Assembly (NCBI GenBank): GCA_022113835.1
Contig: JAILWY010000009.1
Coordinates: 17,956,001-18,020,000, forward strand
Reading direction: 5' to 3'
DNA: 64,000 nt
DNA from: Atopsyche davidsoni
Lineage: Eukaryota; Arthropoda; Insecta; Trichoptera; Hydrobiosidae
Positions 13,576 to 25,756 of this stretch are shown here, piece by piece (the first letter of the stretch is position 1; every line of letters starts with the position of its first letter). The translations under genes and the position numbers were made by a program. The notes beneath the pieces were generated by a model. That model had not been told where the DNA came from, did no database searches, and was given only the letters and a program-made list of their open reading frames with translations.

Positions 13576-14084
13576 TTTATCATTCATTGCATATCTTTTC
13601 TCCTGAAAAAGAAAACTTTCAAAAGAGAGTCTTTGTTTTGGTTTTTATTTAAATATCATTTATGGTTTCATATTCATAGATGAAATTATTTGTTGATGTA
13701 CTTTATTTTTCCTTGAAGAAAAAAAATTCAGTAAATGTGTTCATTATTGATGTGTATAAATATATAAATATAAATATTTAGAGGTAGATTTAATAAAACC
13801 AAGGCATTTATCATTAAATTTTATAAAACACTCAGAAATTCTACCTATATAGTTTTTCGCTGCTTTCTTTTAAGGAAGCTTTTTACCTAAAACAATTTTG
13901 AAGACAAAACCACTTTAACATTAATATTTTCGTTTTGTTATTATCCTTGAGTTTACCAGGTTGCTATTATGCGCGAGACAAGATGAATCACTCAAGTATG
14001 AAAATCGCTCAACTCCGCGAATATCTCATCAAAAATAAATTTTATTACGCACCCTCTCAGAGTCTCTTAACAATTAACACCCCT

Positions 14085-14330
14085 CTATCTCATAAATGAG
14101 CTAGAGACTCTATGGTTTATTTCCGACTGCAGCATTGTCGCTGCCAGGATCCAAACTTCCGGGCCCACCCTTCTCCTTGCTAGGGGCCATCAATAATGCA
14201 TCGCGGAGTATTGGAGATTTCCATCTCTAATGAGACACCATTCAGGAGACTTGGAGACCTGCACATCTGAGCCTCGCCAAGGAGTAGCGAGTCGATACTC
14301 TTCAGCAGAGTGTTTTGAAAGAACTATACG
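14085..14330. promoter_or_regulatory. GC-richer island, candidate regulatory element
   Basis: Mixed-composition block with GGGCCCACC and GGGGCCATCAATAATGCATC. Stops occur in all frames. Confidence 0.2.
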
Positions 14331-14789
14331 TAATGACGCAGCTTGTAAATGTACCAGCGTGAAACCAGCAAAGTAATTGGTATCACTTTTTTTTGCTTTT
14401 TATATATTATCTTTACTAATGGTATAATACATATGGCAAAATAGTTCTGAATAATCAAAAATTTGGACCATTTACAATATATAAATGAATGTCGCAAGTA
14501 AAATAAGGCAAACAAATTCTCAATGTGACTGCAATTTCGTATAAATAAAAATGTTAATAAATACTTTATATACAATACTAAAAACAAGATGTATTGTTTG
14601 TAAATAGATTGAAAATAAAACTACTCTGAAAATACGTAAAAGTTTTACTTAATTTATTATTATCATATGACAACATATCTTTATTATATTTTTTATGAGT
14701 CATTTCAGGAGAACGATGGTGTTTTTTTTAATATTTTAATTATTACTTATAAAACAGGAAACGAAGCGTGTATTTTAAAGTTCTGAACA

Positions 14790-15140
14790 GGCAATTTTTC
14801 TAGGCCATCGGTTTCCAACAATTATTGCGAAAGTTTTGCTGTTAAAATTTAAGCTCGGCTGTTTTAAACTTTCCCGGATGTTTAGTTTTTTTCAGCGATT
14901 TTTTCAGCTCGTCTCCTTGCATTAGATTGGCTGCGCGGCAAGACAAGAGGAAGCGATGATAAGTCGAGAGTAAATACGAAAGTCAGAAGGAATTTCCCGA
15001 TAATTACAATTCGTGGAGCGGTAAGGGACGCTTGGAAAATAAATCTTTTGTTGGGTGTGGCAACACAGCCGGCAAACAAATCCTCTGAAATGGAAACTGG
15101 AAAATAATTAACGACCGTATTGACGTTATCAAGCAAATGA
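14790..15140. promoter_or_regulatory. GC-richer island, candidate enhancer
   Basis: Long low-AT block with the words AAATAATTAACGACCG and CCGATAATTACAATTC, which hold TAATTA-type homeodomain sites and a GATA site. The 84-codon minus-strand frame is unrecognised. Confidence 0.22.
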
Positions 15141-16319
15141 TAAGTCTTACAGCTGTAATCAAACTTATTTCAAGAAATCACTTCATTATCTTATAATTAA
15201 ATAAAAATGTGTTTTTTTCTGAAGTAATGAAAAAACGCAATCCACATATTAAATTTCATGTTATTTTTGTGACAGGTGTTTTTACATATTTTTAGCATTC
15301 TACTTTTTTATAACAACGTTTTTAACTTAAATTATATTTTTTTACTTGAATATATGCTACATTTTTAGACAGTTTCACTTTTTAAAAGGTAATCGATTGA
15401 TATATTTTTTCCTAAAATATTTTCTTTTTTATTAATATAAATATTTAAACAATAAAAACGATTTAGAAAAATTTGTAGTTAGTAGAGAGTTAAATAGATT
15501 CTTTTCAGAATTACCACAATCAGCAGTATATTTATCGAATAGCTATAATTTAATCAGTATTCTGCATTGCTTTGCTAAAGCTCTTAAGTAAACTCACCCT
15601 CGATTTCAGGTTTACTCAACTTAATCATAAAACCATAAACTTCAAACACCTTTCCCCACCACCACTGATAATACGAATCTAGTCTTTAAATAAATGGTTC
15701 CTCATCAATTCTTCGTATTTTATTCCATCTAGGCTGTTTGCTCAAGTCACTCCACCGCAATTGTGTTATATCGTACGACTGACTATCATATCGAATTCAA
15801 TATTGCCAATTCATTAAAATGATTGAAAGCCCAAAAATAAAGTTGAATTTTTAAAATCAGTTAATATCCTCGTTTAAATATTTTTTGAGGCCATTAAACT
15901 TTCAAAAATCAATATATGAAATAATATCAAACGAACTCACAAACGCAAATGCGGTTATTCTAATATTTATGTCGTAATTTTAGTGAATACATTTACAATA
16001 TTATATAATTCTTCAAATAACTGAGAATTTAACAATAATGCGCCAAATTTAAAAGTTGAATACCCAAAACGATTGTATTTATTACAGTTAAAATATTTCA
16101 ACTCATTTCCATCCTCACTGAAACTGAAAAATAAAAATTATTGAAAAATAGTTAAACTTCCATATTATTTGATAAAAAGGAAACAGTTCTATATATCAAT
16201 TAAATCGGGTAAAGTTTATTAAAAAATGTTTTTTTCATGTATTGTTAGAAACATAATACGACAAGCTTTCCATGCAACCAACTGTAATGCGATAAAAATA
16301 AAAAGAACGTCTTGATATT

Positions 16320-16540
16320 CATAGCTCTGCTATATAACATGCAGTGGCGTCTCGTTTTATAATGGAATAAAAGCAAATGAAAAATCGAAATGGCGTGAGG
16401 CTTGCAATAAAATGAACGTTTATAAATTGTGAATAAATAACGCGTACGGGATCATAAATTACAATCATAAAACATTGAAATTTAGTTGGAAACTTTACGG
16501 GCGTGCCCTGTGCGGAGTTCAACTATTATACCCCAAATAA
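16320..16540. promoter_or_regulatory. Island rich in CATAAA/TTTATG words
   Basis: Within 16400-16475 there are repeated ATAAA, TTTATAAA and CATAAA words (ATCATAAATTACAATCATAA). This is the kind of cluster bound by Caudal/Abd-B class homeodomains. It is a motif-density inference only. Confidence 0.25.
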
Positions 16541-16896
16541 AAGATTAATTAGTGTGTACGACGATTACAATGTTGTTTTGGATTTGATAAGAAAGCGGGG
16601 AATTTTAATGAATAAAATAAAGTACCAATTTATATTGATTGTTAAAATATATAGCATACATTAATTATATATTATTCAAAATAATTTTTAAGAATGCTTA
16701 TATATTTGGAATGTTTTTTTTCGAAGACTGTATTAAAAATTCATGACTCCCGCGCTTAACTATATAAAAAATAAGTTAGATGACTATCAAATAATAGTAA
16801 AAATAAAATAGAATTTGTAACATTTGTTTAAATAAAGAATATTAAACTTTATCTAGAATATTAAGCATAAATGTTTAATATGGACTAATTAAATAT

Positions 16897-17123
16897 TCAA
16901 TATTTTTGACAGAGAGTACTTGGTGGAATTACATTTTAATATTTTTGAGTAAAATACTTGAGTGATTTTCCACATGTTCGTTTTTATTTGTGACCGGTTT
17001 CGCCAACCTTTCATGTTGGCATTATCAAACAGAGAACTCTGTTTGATAACGCCAACGTGAAAGGTTGGCGAAACCGGTCACAAATAAAAACAAACATGTG
17101 GAAAATCACTCAAGTATTTTACT
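16897..17123. repeat. Complete palindromic hammerhead-like repeat (86-nt arms)
   Basis: The left arm (about 16949-17034) and right arm (about 17037-17123) are near-perfect reverse complements separated by AA. Each arm carries the hairpin GCCAAC...GTTGGC, then GAAAC, CCGGTC, ACAAATAAAAA, ACATGTGGAAAATCAC and TCAAGTATTTTA. The left arm is preceded by TTTTTGACAGAGAGTACTTG and GGAATTACATTTTAATA, also seen next to other copies, so the element extends to about 16897. The core resembles the hammerhead motifs of Penelope-like elements. Confidence 0.75.
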
Positions 17124-17479
17124 TTAAAATACTAATTAAATATGTGGATGTTTTTACACTTTGGTTATGGATATTTTTTTAGAAAAATAATTCCATAAAT
17201 CAATAAACAGAAGACTGTGAAGACTTACAAACATATATAATAAAATATATAAAAATCAAATATGTATATACTTTTAGATTTATTAAAATCAAAACATTAT
17301 TTTATGTTTCTTACATTTATATAAATGATGAATCCCAAAACATATAAATGATTTAAATGGGTACAAAATTCGTTTGTACTCAGATAAATGTTTCATTAAA
17401 AATATTTTATATTCCGAAAATGTGAGAGAATAAATTTAAATTACTACTTAGAAAGGTGCTAAATAACACAAAAGATAAA

Positions 17480-17830
17480 ATCGAGCAATACGAAACAGGA
17501 CGACAGTTTATCAGTGGAAAAGTTGCGCGTCCTAAAAGGGTGGCAAAAGTTCCTCCACGACTTATCGCACAATAGTTGGCGACTCCTGCGCGGAGACGTG
17601 CTCCGAGAGGTCAGCGGAAACTTTGAATTTTTTCATGAAATTGAGTCTCTCTGAACAATGCACGGCGTGGCTTGTACAGATGGCGTGGAAAGGTCACAGC
17701 AACGCCCAATGAACCCCAGACCCTAGAAAGAAAAACCCTTTTCCCGTCGATAGAGCCTAATTTCGAGCACAGTTAGCAAGTGGCTGTGATGTCGGCTTCA
17801 GATAAACAACGGGGATTTTCTTATATTGCA
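17480..17830. promoter_or_regulatory. GC-richer island, candidate enhancer
   Basis: Contains ACTTATCGCACAATAG (GATA-type site) and GCGCGGAGACGTGCTCCGAG, with palindromic CGGAG/CTCCG. No frame is recognisable. Confidence 0.25.
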
Positions 17831-17942
17831 TTGTATTTTTCAGGACTGTACGCGTATTTGCATAATTTATGAGTGGGTTTGGTTTTGGAAAATGAACATG
17901 AATTTATTGTTAGTACGTATACGAGAGAATATTTTGCTACTA

Positions 17943-18420
17943 TTGTCTATTTGAAAATGACATATAATAATCGAATTTGTATTTGTATACCATTTTTTAT
18001 TTGTTAATTTATACAAAAATGGAACGTTTTAATTAAAATTAAGTCTTTTTTTTAAATATACGTTAATTTATTAATAAAATATTTAAGTGATTTTCCACAT
18101 GTTTGTTTTTTATTTGTGACCGGTTTCGCCAACCTTTCACGTTGGCATTATCAAACAGAGGCTCTGTTTGTTGTCTATTTGAAAATGACATAATAATCGA
18201 ATTTGTATTTGAATACCATTTTTTATTTGTTAATTTATACAAAAATATAACGTTTTAATCAAAATTAAGTCATATTTTAAAAATGTATTTAATATGTGAT
18301 AAACACACGTTAATTTATTAATAAAATTCTTAAGTGATTTTCCACATGTTCGTTTTTTATGTGTGACCGGTTTCGCCAACATTTCACGTAGGAATTATCA
18401 AAAAGAGGCTCTTTTGTTGT
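17943..18420. repeat. Tandem duplication, period about 228 bp, carrying repeat arms
   Basis: TTGTCTATTTGAAAATGACA occurs at 17943 and again at 18171. Both are followed by TAATAATCGAATTTGTATTT, CCATTTTTTATTTGTTAATT and TATACAAAAAT, then each unit ends in a left arm of the palindromic repeat. The junction between units lies at the repeat centre (CAGAGGCTCTGTTTGTTGTC). Point differences show that the event is not very recent. Confidence 0.8.
18075..18170 (-). repeat. Half copy of the palindromic hammerhead-like repeat
   Basis: A left arm only: AAGTGATTTTCCACATG, GTGACCGGTTTCGCCAACC, TTTCACGTTGGCATTATC, CAAACAGAG. It ends at the palindrome centre, where the second unit of the tandem duplication begins. 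Confidence 0.8.
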
Positions 18421-18540
18421 GCCAACGTAAAAGGTTGGCGAAACCGGTCATAAATAAAAAACAAACATGTGGATAATCACTCAAGAATTTTATTAAAAAA
18501 TATTAAAATGGAATTCCACCAATTACTCTCTGTCAAAAAT
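18325..18540. repeat. Nearly complete palindromic hammerhead-like repeat
   Basis: Left arm 18335-18408 and right arm 18409-18490. It continues through AATATTAAAATGGAATTCC and ACTCTCTGTCAAAAATATT to 18540, which gives the right outer flank. The left arm has acquired changes in the stem (CATTTCACGTAGG), which break the pairing seen in other copies. Confidence 0.8.
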
Positions 18541-18879
18541 ATTAAATTTCTAAATAGTTACATATAATATTCCAAATACGTAAATGCTTACATTCAATAT
18601 ATTTTATGATTTTATTTAATTGGTATGAAAAAGATACGTTTAAATTTATTTTTGGGCGTCTTGCTTTTACTTTTAGTTATTATTCAATATTCAACGATTA
18701 GAAAAAATACTGTACAACCAAATATACCATCTATGAAATATTTCCATTATGAACTGAAAACTGTTTCTCTTTTAAACATGAGTTATGCATCGCTAAAAGA
18801 CTACGCGGGTATAATTATTTTTGTAAATGATTCAATATTTATTTTATTTTTTTTTAATATTGAATATAACGAATCAAAC

Positions 18880-19190
18880 CAATCTCCCGTGGATAGCCTA
18901 TGTATAGAAACATTGATCAGCTGGCGAGGCTGCATCGATAAGCGAGTGCCTTCCGCTCTTCCGGGGGTGTGTTTCATAATTGCGCGTCGGAGCAACTCCA
19001 GGCCATCACTTGGGGAGATTTACTACAAATAAGCTTCAAAGTGAGGAAATTTATGGCGATTACAGTCTCGGCTGAGCTCCGAATTAAACGGGCCTGCAGT
19101 TTTAATTCATCGCCTTTTCTTTTTCGCCTGAGCTGGAATTTTTATGGGGGTTAATAGCTTTATTTATTGCGCCGTAATTAACGAGACTTT
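18880..19190. promoter_or_regulatory. GC-richer island with homeodomain-like sites
   Basis: The 3' part (19138-19186) reads TTTTTATGGGGGTTAATAG and TTTATTGCGCCGTAATTAAC, a dense run of TTTATG/TTTATTG and TAATTA words. The 135- and 61-codon frames overlapping it have no recognisable domain. Confidence 0.25.
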
Positions 19191-22100
19191 GTTTTAGCAT
19201 AATGCTTAATTTTAAAAAATAAATATGTATATATATGAGTAAACTTTAAAAAATAAAACATGATCGGTAGTTAACAAATACTGTTTAAAAAAACATTGGT
19301 TAAATAAAAAAATTACAGCGAGAGTAAAAATAAACATTCAAAGTAAGTACGAATGTTCAAAAAAATATAAAAATGGTTGTAAATTTTTAGACACAAAATG
19401 TTTTGATTTATCTCTTATTTACAAAATCTTTAAATATATATTTAAATAATATGAAATATCATTTGTTAATATCAAAAATATTCAGGGAATTCTATATTAG
19501 TCCAAGATCAGAGATAATATAACTGGAAATATTATGATGATTGTGATATAAATTTCCATTCAATTTCATGGCGAGCAATTCAACAAGACAATTTGCAAAA
19601 TTAATGTCAATATTTATAAACTCAGATATAATTGAGGCACTTTTCGTAGAAGCACGTTAAGGATCACTCAGGCTAAATATTTTATGTGAACATTTAAACG
19701 CAGTATATAATAATATTACGAAAGTTGGTATTGCTTAGTTGATTTCATGAGAACTTATTTTTTTTCCTGAGAATCTTTAATTGTGTTATGTGCAATAAAA
19801 TAAATAGCTATTTCTCTTTTTACTAGAATAAACCGCCAATCATTAAAGTAAATAATATTAAAAATATTTATAAATATATTCATAGATCCATGACTAGAAT
19901 TTTTTTTTAAGGTATAGCACTTCATATTTCATGAGATCCAGTGAATATTTTAAGTAAAAAACTACAGAATATGGTAACTATGTTATATGATGCAATCCCA
20001 GGAGCAAAAATAAAATTCTAAACCAATTTTGCCTATTGATAACAGGAAACCTTTTGTCAAAAAATTATAAATATAACTCCTGAGCTTGACTGACCTGAAA
20101 TCCCTTTTTTCCTTGATGCCAGGTTGCATATCAAATACGTTTGTTAGTTATGCTGAGATCATCTTATAGTTCAATATTATTTGTGATAAAAAAATAATCA
20201 CATTGTTTATGTTTTTTTTTTAAATTTTATTATATTAAATAGGAAAAAAGGATTCACATTAAGTATTCTACCAACGCCATGAATAGTAGAACTCGTTTAT
20301 GATATTTCATTAGGTATTGATTGGCGCCCCACAGCCAGCGGCAAGCTCACGTTTGTTGAAATTCGCAATCGGAACAAGGTAGCTTTTAATACAATTAGAC
20401 GCCTGAAAGTTTAGAGGTACGACATTAATTATTCGCCAGTAAAATAAGTTACGGTGCTTTGACAGACGGCGCCATCGAGGCTTGGAATTATATCCCTTGA
20501 GATCAATACCGCTTCGCAGGGATGGTTCGGCTAAGCGAACTCGGCACAGGGTACGGTTTATGCAACTGATGAGGCGTTTATTTGATTATAAATTTTAACG
20601 ACTAGATACACACATATTTTTAATATTCTCAGACATAGTAACTCTAGTCTTACCCGGTAATACGGCCTGGGATCATATCCACTCCCACCACAGTGGCTTC
20701 GTAAATGATCGCTTAATTGAATCGTTATATGCAAGTATAAAACTAATGTGCTAAGTTTATGCAAAATATATTTTAATCGTTTTATACGTTATGTAAAACA
20801 ATGATTAAATATCATCGTTAATATTTTTAAAGTATGGTTTCCTTATATGATTTTTTTTTTGTTTGAATAATGAGCATTTGCTCCATGTCATAAATATGGG
20901 AACTGAAGACCGCTGCTCTTTTTTATTAGAAATTAATAATATATTATTGTTATGCTATATATCTCTCATACCTTTTTTCTACTCTCCCTTTCTATGGCGA
21001 ATCACTCCTCACTTTGTTTGTTTGCTTCAGATAATTTCCAACGCCGAGTGGGTAGCGCCGAATGCCAGAAATCTACAAATTCGCTATATCCACAATCTGC
21101 AGGCCCACAGGCTGTGTATGTATAGCGCAGCTCACACATTTTCAGGAAAGCGTTTCAGTTACGATATTTTATTCAGGGGATCTGAAAATCGCATTACTGA
21201 AGTAGTCGAGGGGAATTAGAATCGGGGGTTTATTGTATTTTTGTTTGCGAGAAGTGACAATACTGCGTGCTACTGGCGGCCGAGGCTCTCACGTAAAAAT
21301 GTTTAATTAAAAACATCCATTACGTTCATCTCCAATAAGATAGTTGAAGTTACATAAAATAACAAAAGTTGACATATTTTATTAGAAGAAAAACAGAATT
21401 TCATCCTGATAAAGACAAATAACTGTTAAATCTATTAAGATTAATTCACTCACACTTAAACCAAATTTCTAAATAAGTATAGTCAATTTTGTTTTCTACA
21501 AAACCATTTTTTTAAATTAAACCCTCATGTAACATGTACAAATAAAACGATGATATCCAGATTCGTTTATTCCCAGATGAAGCCTTAAATCAATATTTCA
21601 AGGAATATTTTTCAATGAATTACGTTTCATCAGTTCTGAACTTAATAACAGTAACGGGTACACTCAAGTCAAAATTACAAAAGCAATCGTAAAAAAACAA
21701 TAAAGATAAGTGAGAAGATGATGACGCAAGAGCATTATATCTCATAATCAATGGAGCCCTGGGGAAACTTGATGTATGTCGACTTGGTTTACCAAGTTCA
21801 ACAATTAGAGCTCAGAACAGCTCAATCAATAAAGGATTCTAGCTTGCATCAAACTTGCACTAATAATGACCTCAGCATAGAATATATTATCGCAATCAAA
21901 GCCATAGTTACATTTACAGTTCAGTCATACTCAATATTGTGGAGCACTTACTTATTGTATACCTAAATTATGTGTTTATATCATACAGTGATTACCTGTA
22001 GTCTAATTATCTGAGGGTTGTTTAATAAACTTGTTATAAGTTTTGTTTCTTTTACATCCATAGTTTTATAAAAAAAAGATAATTAACATAAGTTGGTTTT

Positions 22101-24029
22101 GGGTCAGTAGTAAGGTCTATGATTGTAAATTTAATCCCATCTTACTCTTTGAACCAAAAAAAAAAATTGTATAAATATTTGTTTCGAGTATGATTAAATT
22201 AAATCACATAACGTGGTGCTAATTCATGTTTATTAATGGAATAATTGACACCATTTTTGAAAGACTACAAATAATTTACAATCCTGTAAAAACATTTCAT
22301 TTGAAAGGTTTCAACATTGCATTAATAAACCTTGTTTTATATCTAAGAATGCAGCAAAATGATGTGTTTTTTAAATATAAAGTATGATGAATCATACTTT
22401 TCTGTCAGGTATAAGTAAAAACAATTTATGATAGTGTGGGAGTTAATCATACATTTAATTTCCTTCTGTCTGCTATTCCATCCTCGAGTCCATGATATAA
22501 TGCATGTTTTGCAATGATGAAACTCAAGAGCAACCAAGTTTAGCACTATTATCTTGCAGCAATAAATATGATGAGGGTGCACCAAGTCTAGCCACCGCAG
22601 CCTGAACTAAGGCAAGTAAATCCAAACTTCGGAGCAGGGGGAAGAAACGCATCCGCTAGTGCATTTAACGACCCTCGCAACGCCAAGCAAGACACAAGGT
22701 GGCAGAAACTACAGTAATACTCTTTAAAGCCTATCGAAATTATATTAACGGTTATAACGCAAAATAAAATCTCTTAAGATGGTCTCAGTTCCGAAACCAA
22801 AACGTTGGAAAAAAAAACCATTTCGCAGACTCACGAAATCTTAAGATGACCGGCTATCAAAAATGTTGTTCGTACTGTAAAATACGTGGTTAATTTTCTA
22901 ATCATCCTTCATACTTTTCAATTTTGAATTTAACATACTTTAAGACATAGTTGTATGTTTAATTAGTATTGAATATTACTTTATTTTGTTAAATACATTA
23001 TTGATCTAACTATATTTTTTAGAAAGTATTTCCAGTCAATTTTGATTGGTCACTCTAGACGAGAACCTTTCAATTCACTGAAATTATTCTGTCGACTTCG
23101 CATTTAGTCTTTAAGTACATGTATGAAGTTTACTTCCATTTCCATTTCGGTCAAATGTTTTATTCATTTCAAATAAGATATTGCGAATATAACTTCGAAG
23201 CATGTACAAGTAAATACTGCGGTTAAATGTTAACGTGAACTTAGAGTATGCTTAACTTCGAACTATTCGAGAATCAGGAATTTTGTTTAACTTCATACAA
23301 AATTTTATGTCATACTTTGACTCCATTTCAATATATTTAATAAAAATAATTATTAAATGATCTTATGGTGTATGGTTGATATGAAAACCTATTTCTCAGA
23401 ATCAGTTTTAGCTATATATTCATTTGAGTTTTTTAGAAATTACAGGTAATTGGATTTGCCCCAATAGAGATGGCATAACGCTGCTACATACATTAATTAT
23501 TATTTGAACAAAAACATATCTAAAATCATTTTATTTAGTTTGAAATAGTTATTGTACGTAACCTTCATTTAGTTAGGAGTATTATCACTTGTGAAAAATA
23601 CCCAGTATTACTCTGATACTGTATCCTTTGCTCATTTTTTTAATAAGTATCAATGCTTCACTAATGCAGGTGAACAACACCAATACATGTATTTTCCTAT
23701 ATATATAATAATTTATACGTGTATTGTATGATAGTATTTTGGGACAGAGGTACCTCTATAATAGAGCAAGAACGGGTTTCGTCTGGTGAATCAAACTTTT
23801 GAACATTGTGAACATTTAATGCAAGGTAAACTGTCTCCGGGTGACTGTTACGGAAGGTTTCGTCAGACTGCTCAATCACTGGAGTGAATACTATTAAATT
23901 AATAGTAACTATCTCCCACTTTGCGAGAAGTTAATCGTTTATCATATTTATTAAATATTTTCAAAATAAAGTGCTTGTTAAAATTACTTGTTTAAAGAAT
24001 ATTGGGTTTTGTTTCAGCTTTTTATTTCA

Positions 24030-24068
24030 GATGCCAACCTAGCATGTTGGCGGAACTAGACAAAAAGT
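24030..24068 (+). repeat. Short hammerhead-like hairpin relic
   Basis: GATGCCAACCTAGCATGTTG followed by GCGGAACTAGACAAAAAG keeps the GCCAAC/GTTGGC stem. The GAAAC is changed to GGAAC and the expected GTC is GAC. It is probably a decayed member of a sister subfamily. Confidence 0.4.
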
Positions 24069-25714
24069 AATAGTGGAAATAACTTTAACATTATTTTAAT
24101 TAAAAACATTTAGGGACCTTTTTAAAGTTTTTTTGGATTATTAAGGGTTATTTTGTGTTTGATATATAATTGAAAAAATATATTCGAAACTTTATTAAAA
24201 TGCTGTATTTAAAAGACATCGTTTCTAGCACTTGGCCAGTTTTTAACAATTTAACAAAAGTAACAAATATGGATACCAAAATGGTTTGAATATTACGAAC
24301 ATTTCTGTTTCTGAGCACATTTGCCTTTTGTGGACGTCTTTAGACTTCTTAAAGGCAAAAGTGTCCATAATCAAAAATATTCGTAACCTCCTAGCAATCA
24401 TTTTATTCATACATAATGCTTAATATGGAGTCATAATTTACAATAATATTATTATGCTTTTTGTCAAATTGAAAAGTAGTAAATTTTCGCATAAAGGTTC
24501 TATTGTTAGGAATATTGCTGAAAGTTTTTGAAATCTCTTACCGTTTCTTACTTCTCAAACGTCTCCATTACAAGGTAACTGCAAAGTGCAATGTTACTTT
24601 CGCAATAAACCACTTCCAAACAAATTCGTGCGACCCCCTTTGCGTTTAGTTTCAAAAAGTTCCACTTAATTTACAGCCCTCGTACTTTTCAGATAAATCA
24701 CTTCATAAATGCATCCCAACCGCAACATTTCTACAAAATGAAATAATGCACTTCAGGTCAGGGTTGCTCGAATAGATGTCGCTTTGTTTGAATGGAATTC
24801 TGAAAATCAATCAAAATGAAATCCTCTACATGTATAGTACTTTCTAGTTTATTCTTCCATCTATTTTAGACTGTGACATAATATAATTTCTTATCTTACA
24901 TAATTTAAAAAATGGTGTGCTTGATGTTTTGAAATCAGCGAGGCAATGCTGTGATTAAATTTTCTCATCAGATCAGCCCATTTACGTTTGTCACTTTTTT
25001 TATCAGTCGTCCTTTTAAAAACCTAATTTAATAAAAATTTCAATTTCCTCATCAAACAACGCTTTGTTTTTATCTTTGTTTGACGCCACTCTTTTCATAA
25101 AAGAGTAAAAATATCCCTGCAAAGTTTTTTGAAATGCATGTATCAAATAACACTCATGTACACTGAAGCTTGTCTTCGTCAAGTATTTTAACTCAATTTA
25201 CAATACTGATTGCTAATATATTAATTTATTTATTAACAGTAGCTTATCTCTAAAATACTGTTAATAAAATAATGTTACGATCCATATAAAGCAATTTAAT
25301 TTATAAAAATATTAAATTACTGATTACGTTACAGTAGTTTTGGCATTTTTGGATGGATATATATTATTTATAATATACTTATATCTATCAAAAAGTTAAT
25401 AAGTATGAATTAGGTTGTTTCAATTAAAGTTTCATTGAACCTAATTAGTTGTTTTGTTGACAATAATTTGCGATAAAAAAATTATATCAGAAGATAATCA
25501 AATCTAAGATAATATTTACACCTGCCTTGCAAATTCTTTAACAAATAAAAATCTTGATTTATGCAACATTTTACACCTTTCTTAAAACATACAATTTATC
25601 TAAACGAGTTAAATTTAATCGACACAATACAAATATTTGTACAGTTCATTACAATGAACATGCGTTTTTTAAATAAATTTATCTAACAACAAATAAATGG
25701 GTGATTACGAACAA

Positions 25715-25756
25715 TTTTATTTGTGAGCGCTTTCGTCTTTAAAGGGCATCGTCGGA
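25715..25756 (-). repeat. Hammerhead-like motif of a second subfamily
   Basis: On the minus strand, GACGATGCCCTTTAAAGACG leads into AAAGCGCTCACAAATAAAA. This is the same plan as the main repeat (CGANGA core, stem, GAAA, four-base palindrome, TC, ACAAATAAA), but the palindrome is GCGC and not CCGG. The surrounding GC-richer block (25790-25945) may belong to the same element. Confidence 0.4.

Noticed and set aside
18625..19032. 135-codon frame with a hydrophobic N-terminus resembling a signal anchor
   Set aside because: The hydrophobic start comes from T-rich DNA and the second half lies in a non-coding-looking island. No homologue recognised and no regulatory signals fit.
20863..21219. 118-codon frame with a possible acceptor at TTGCTTCAG
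   Set aside because: No recognisable protein content and no matching donor or neighbouring exon.
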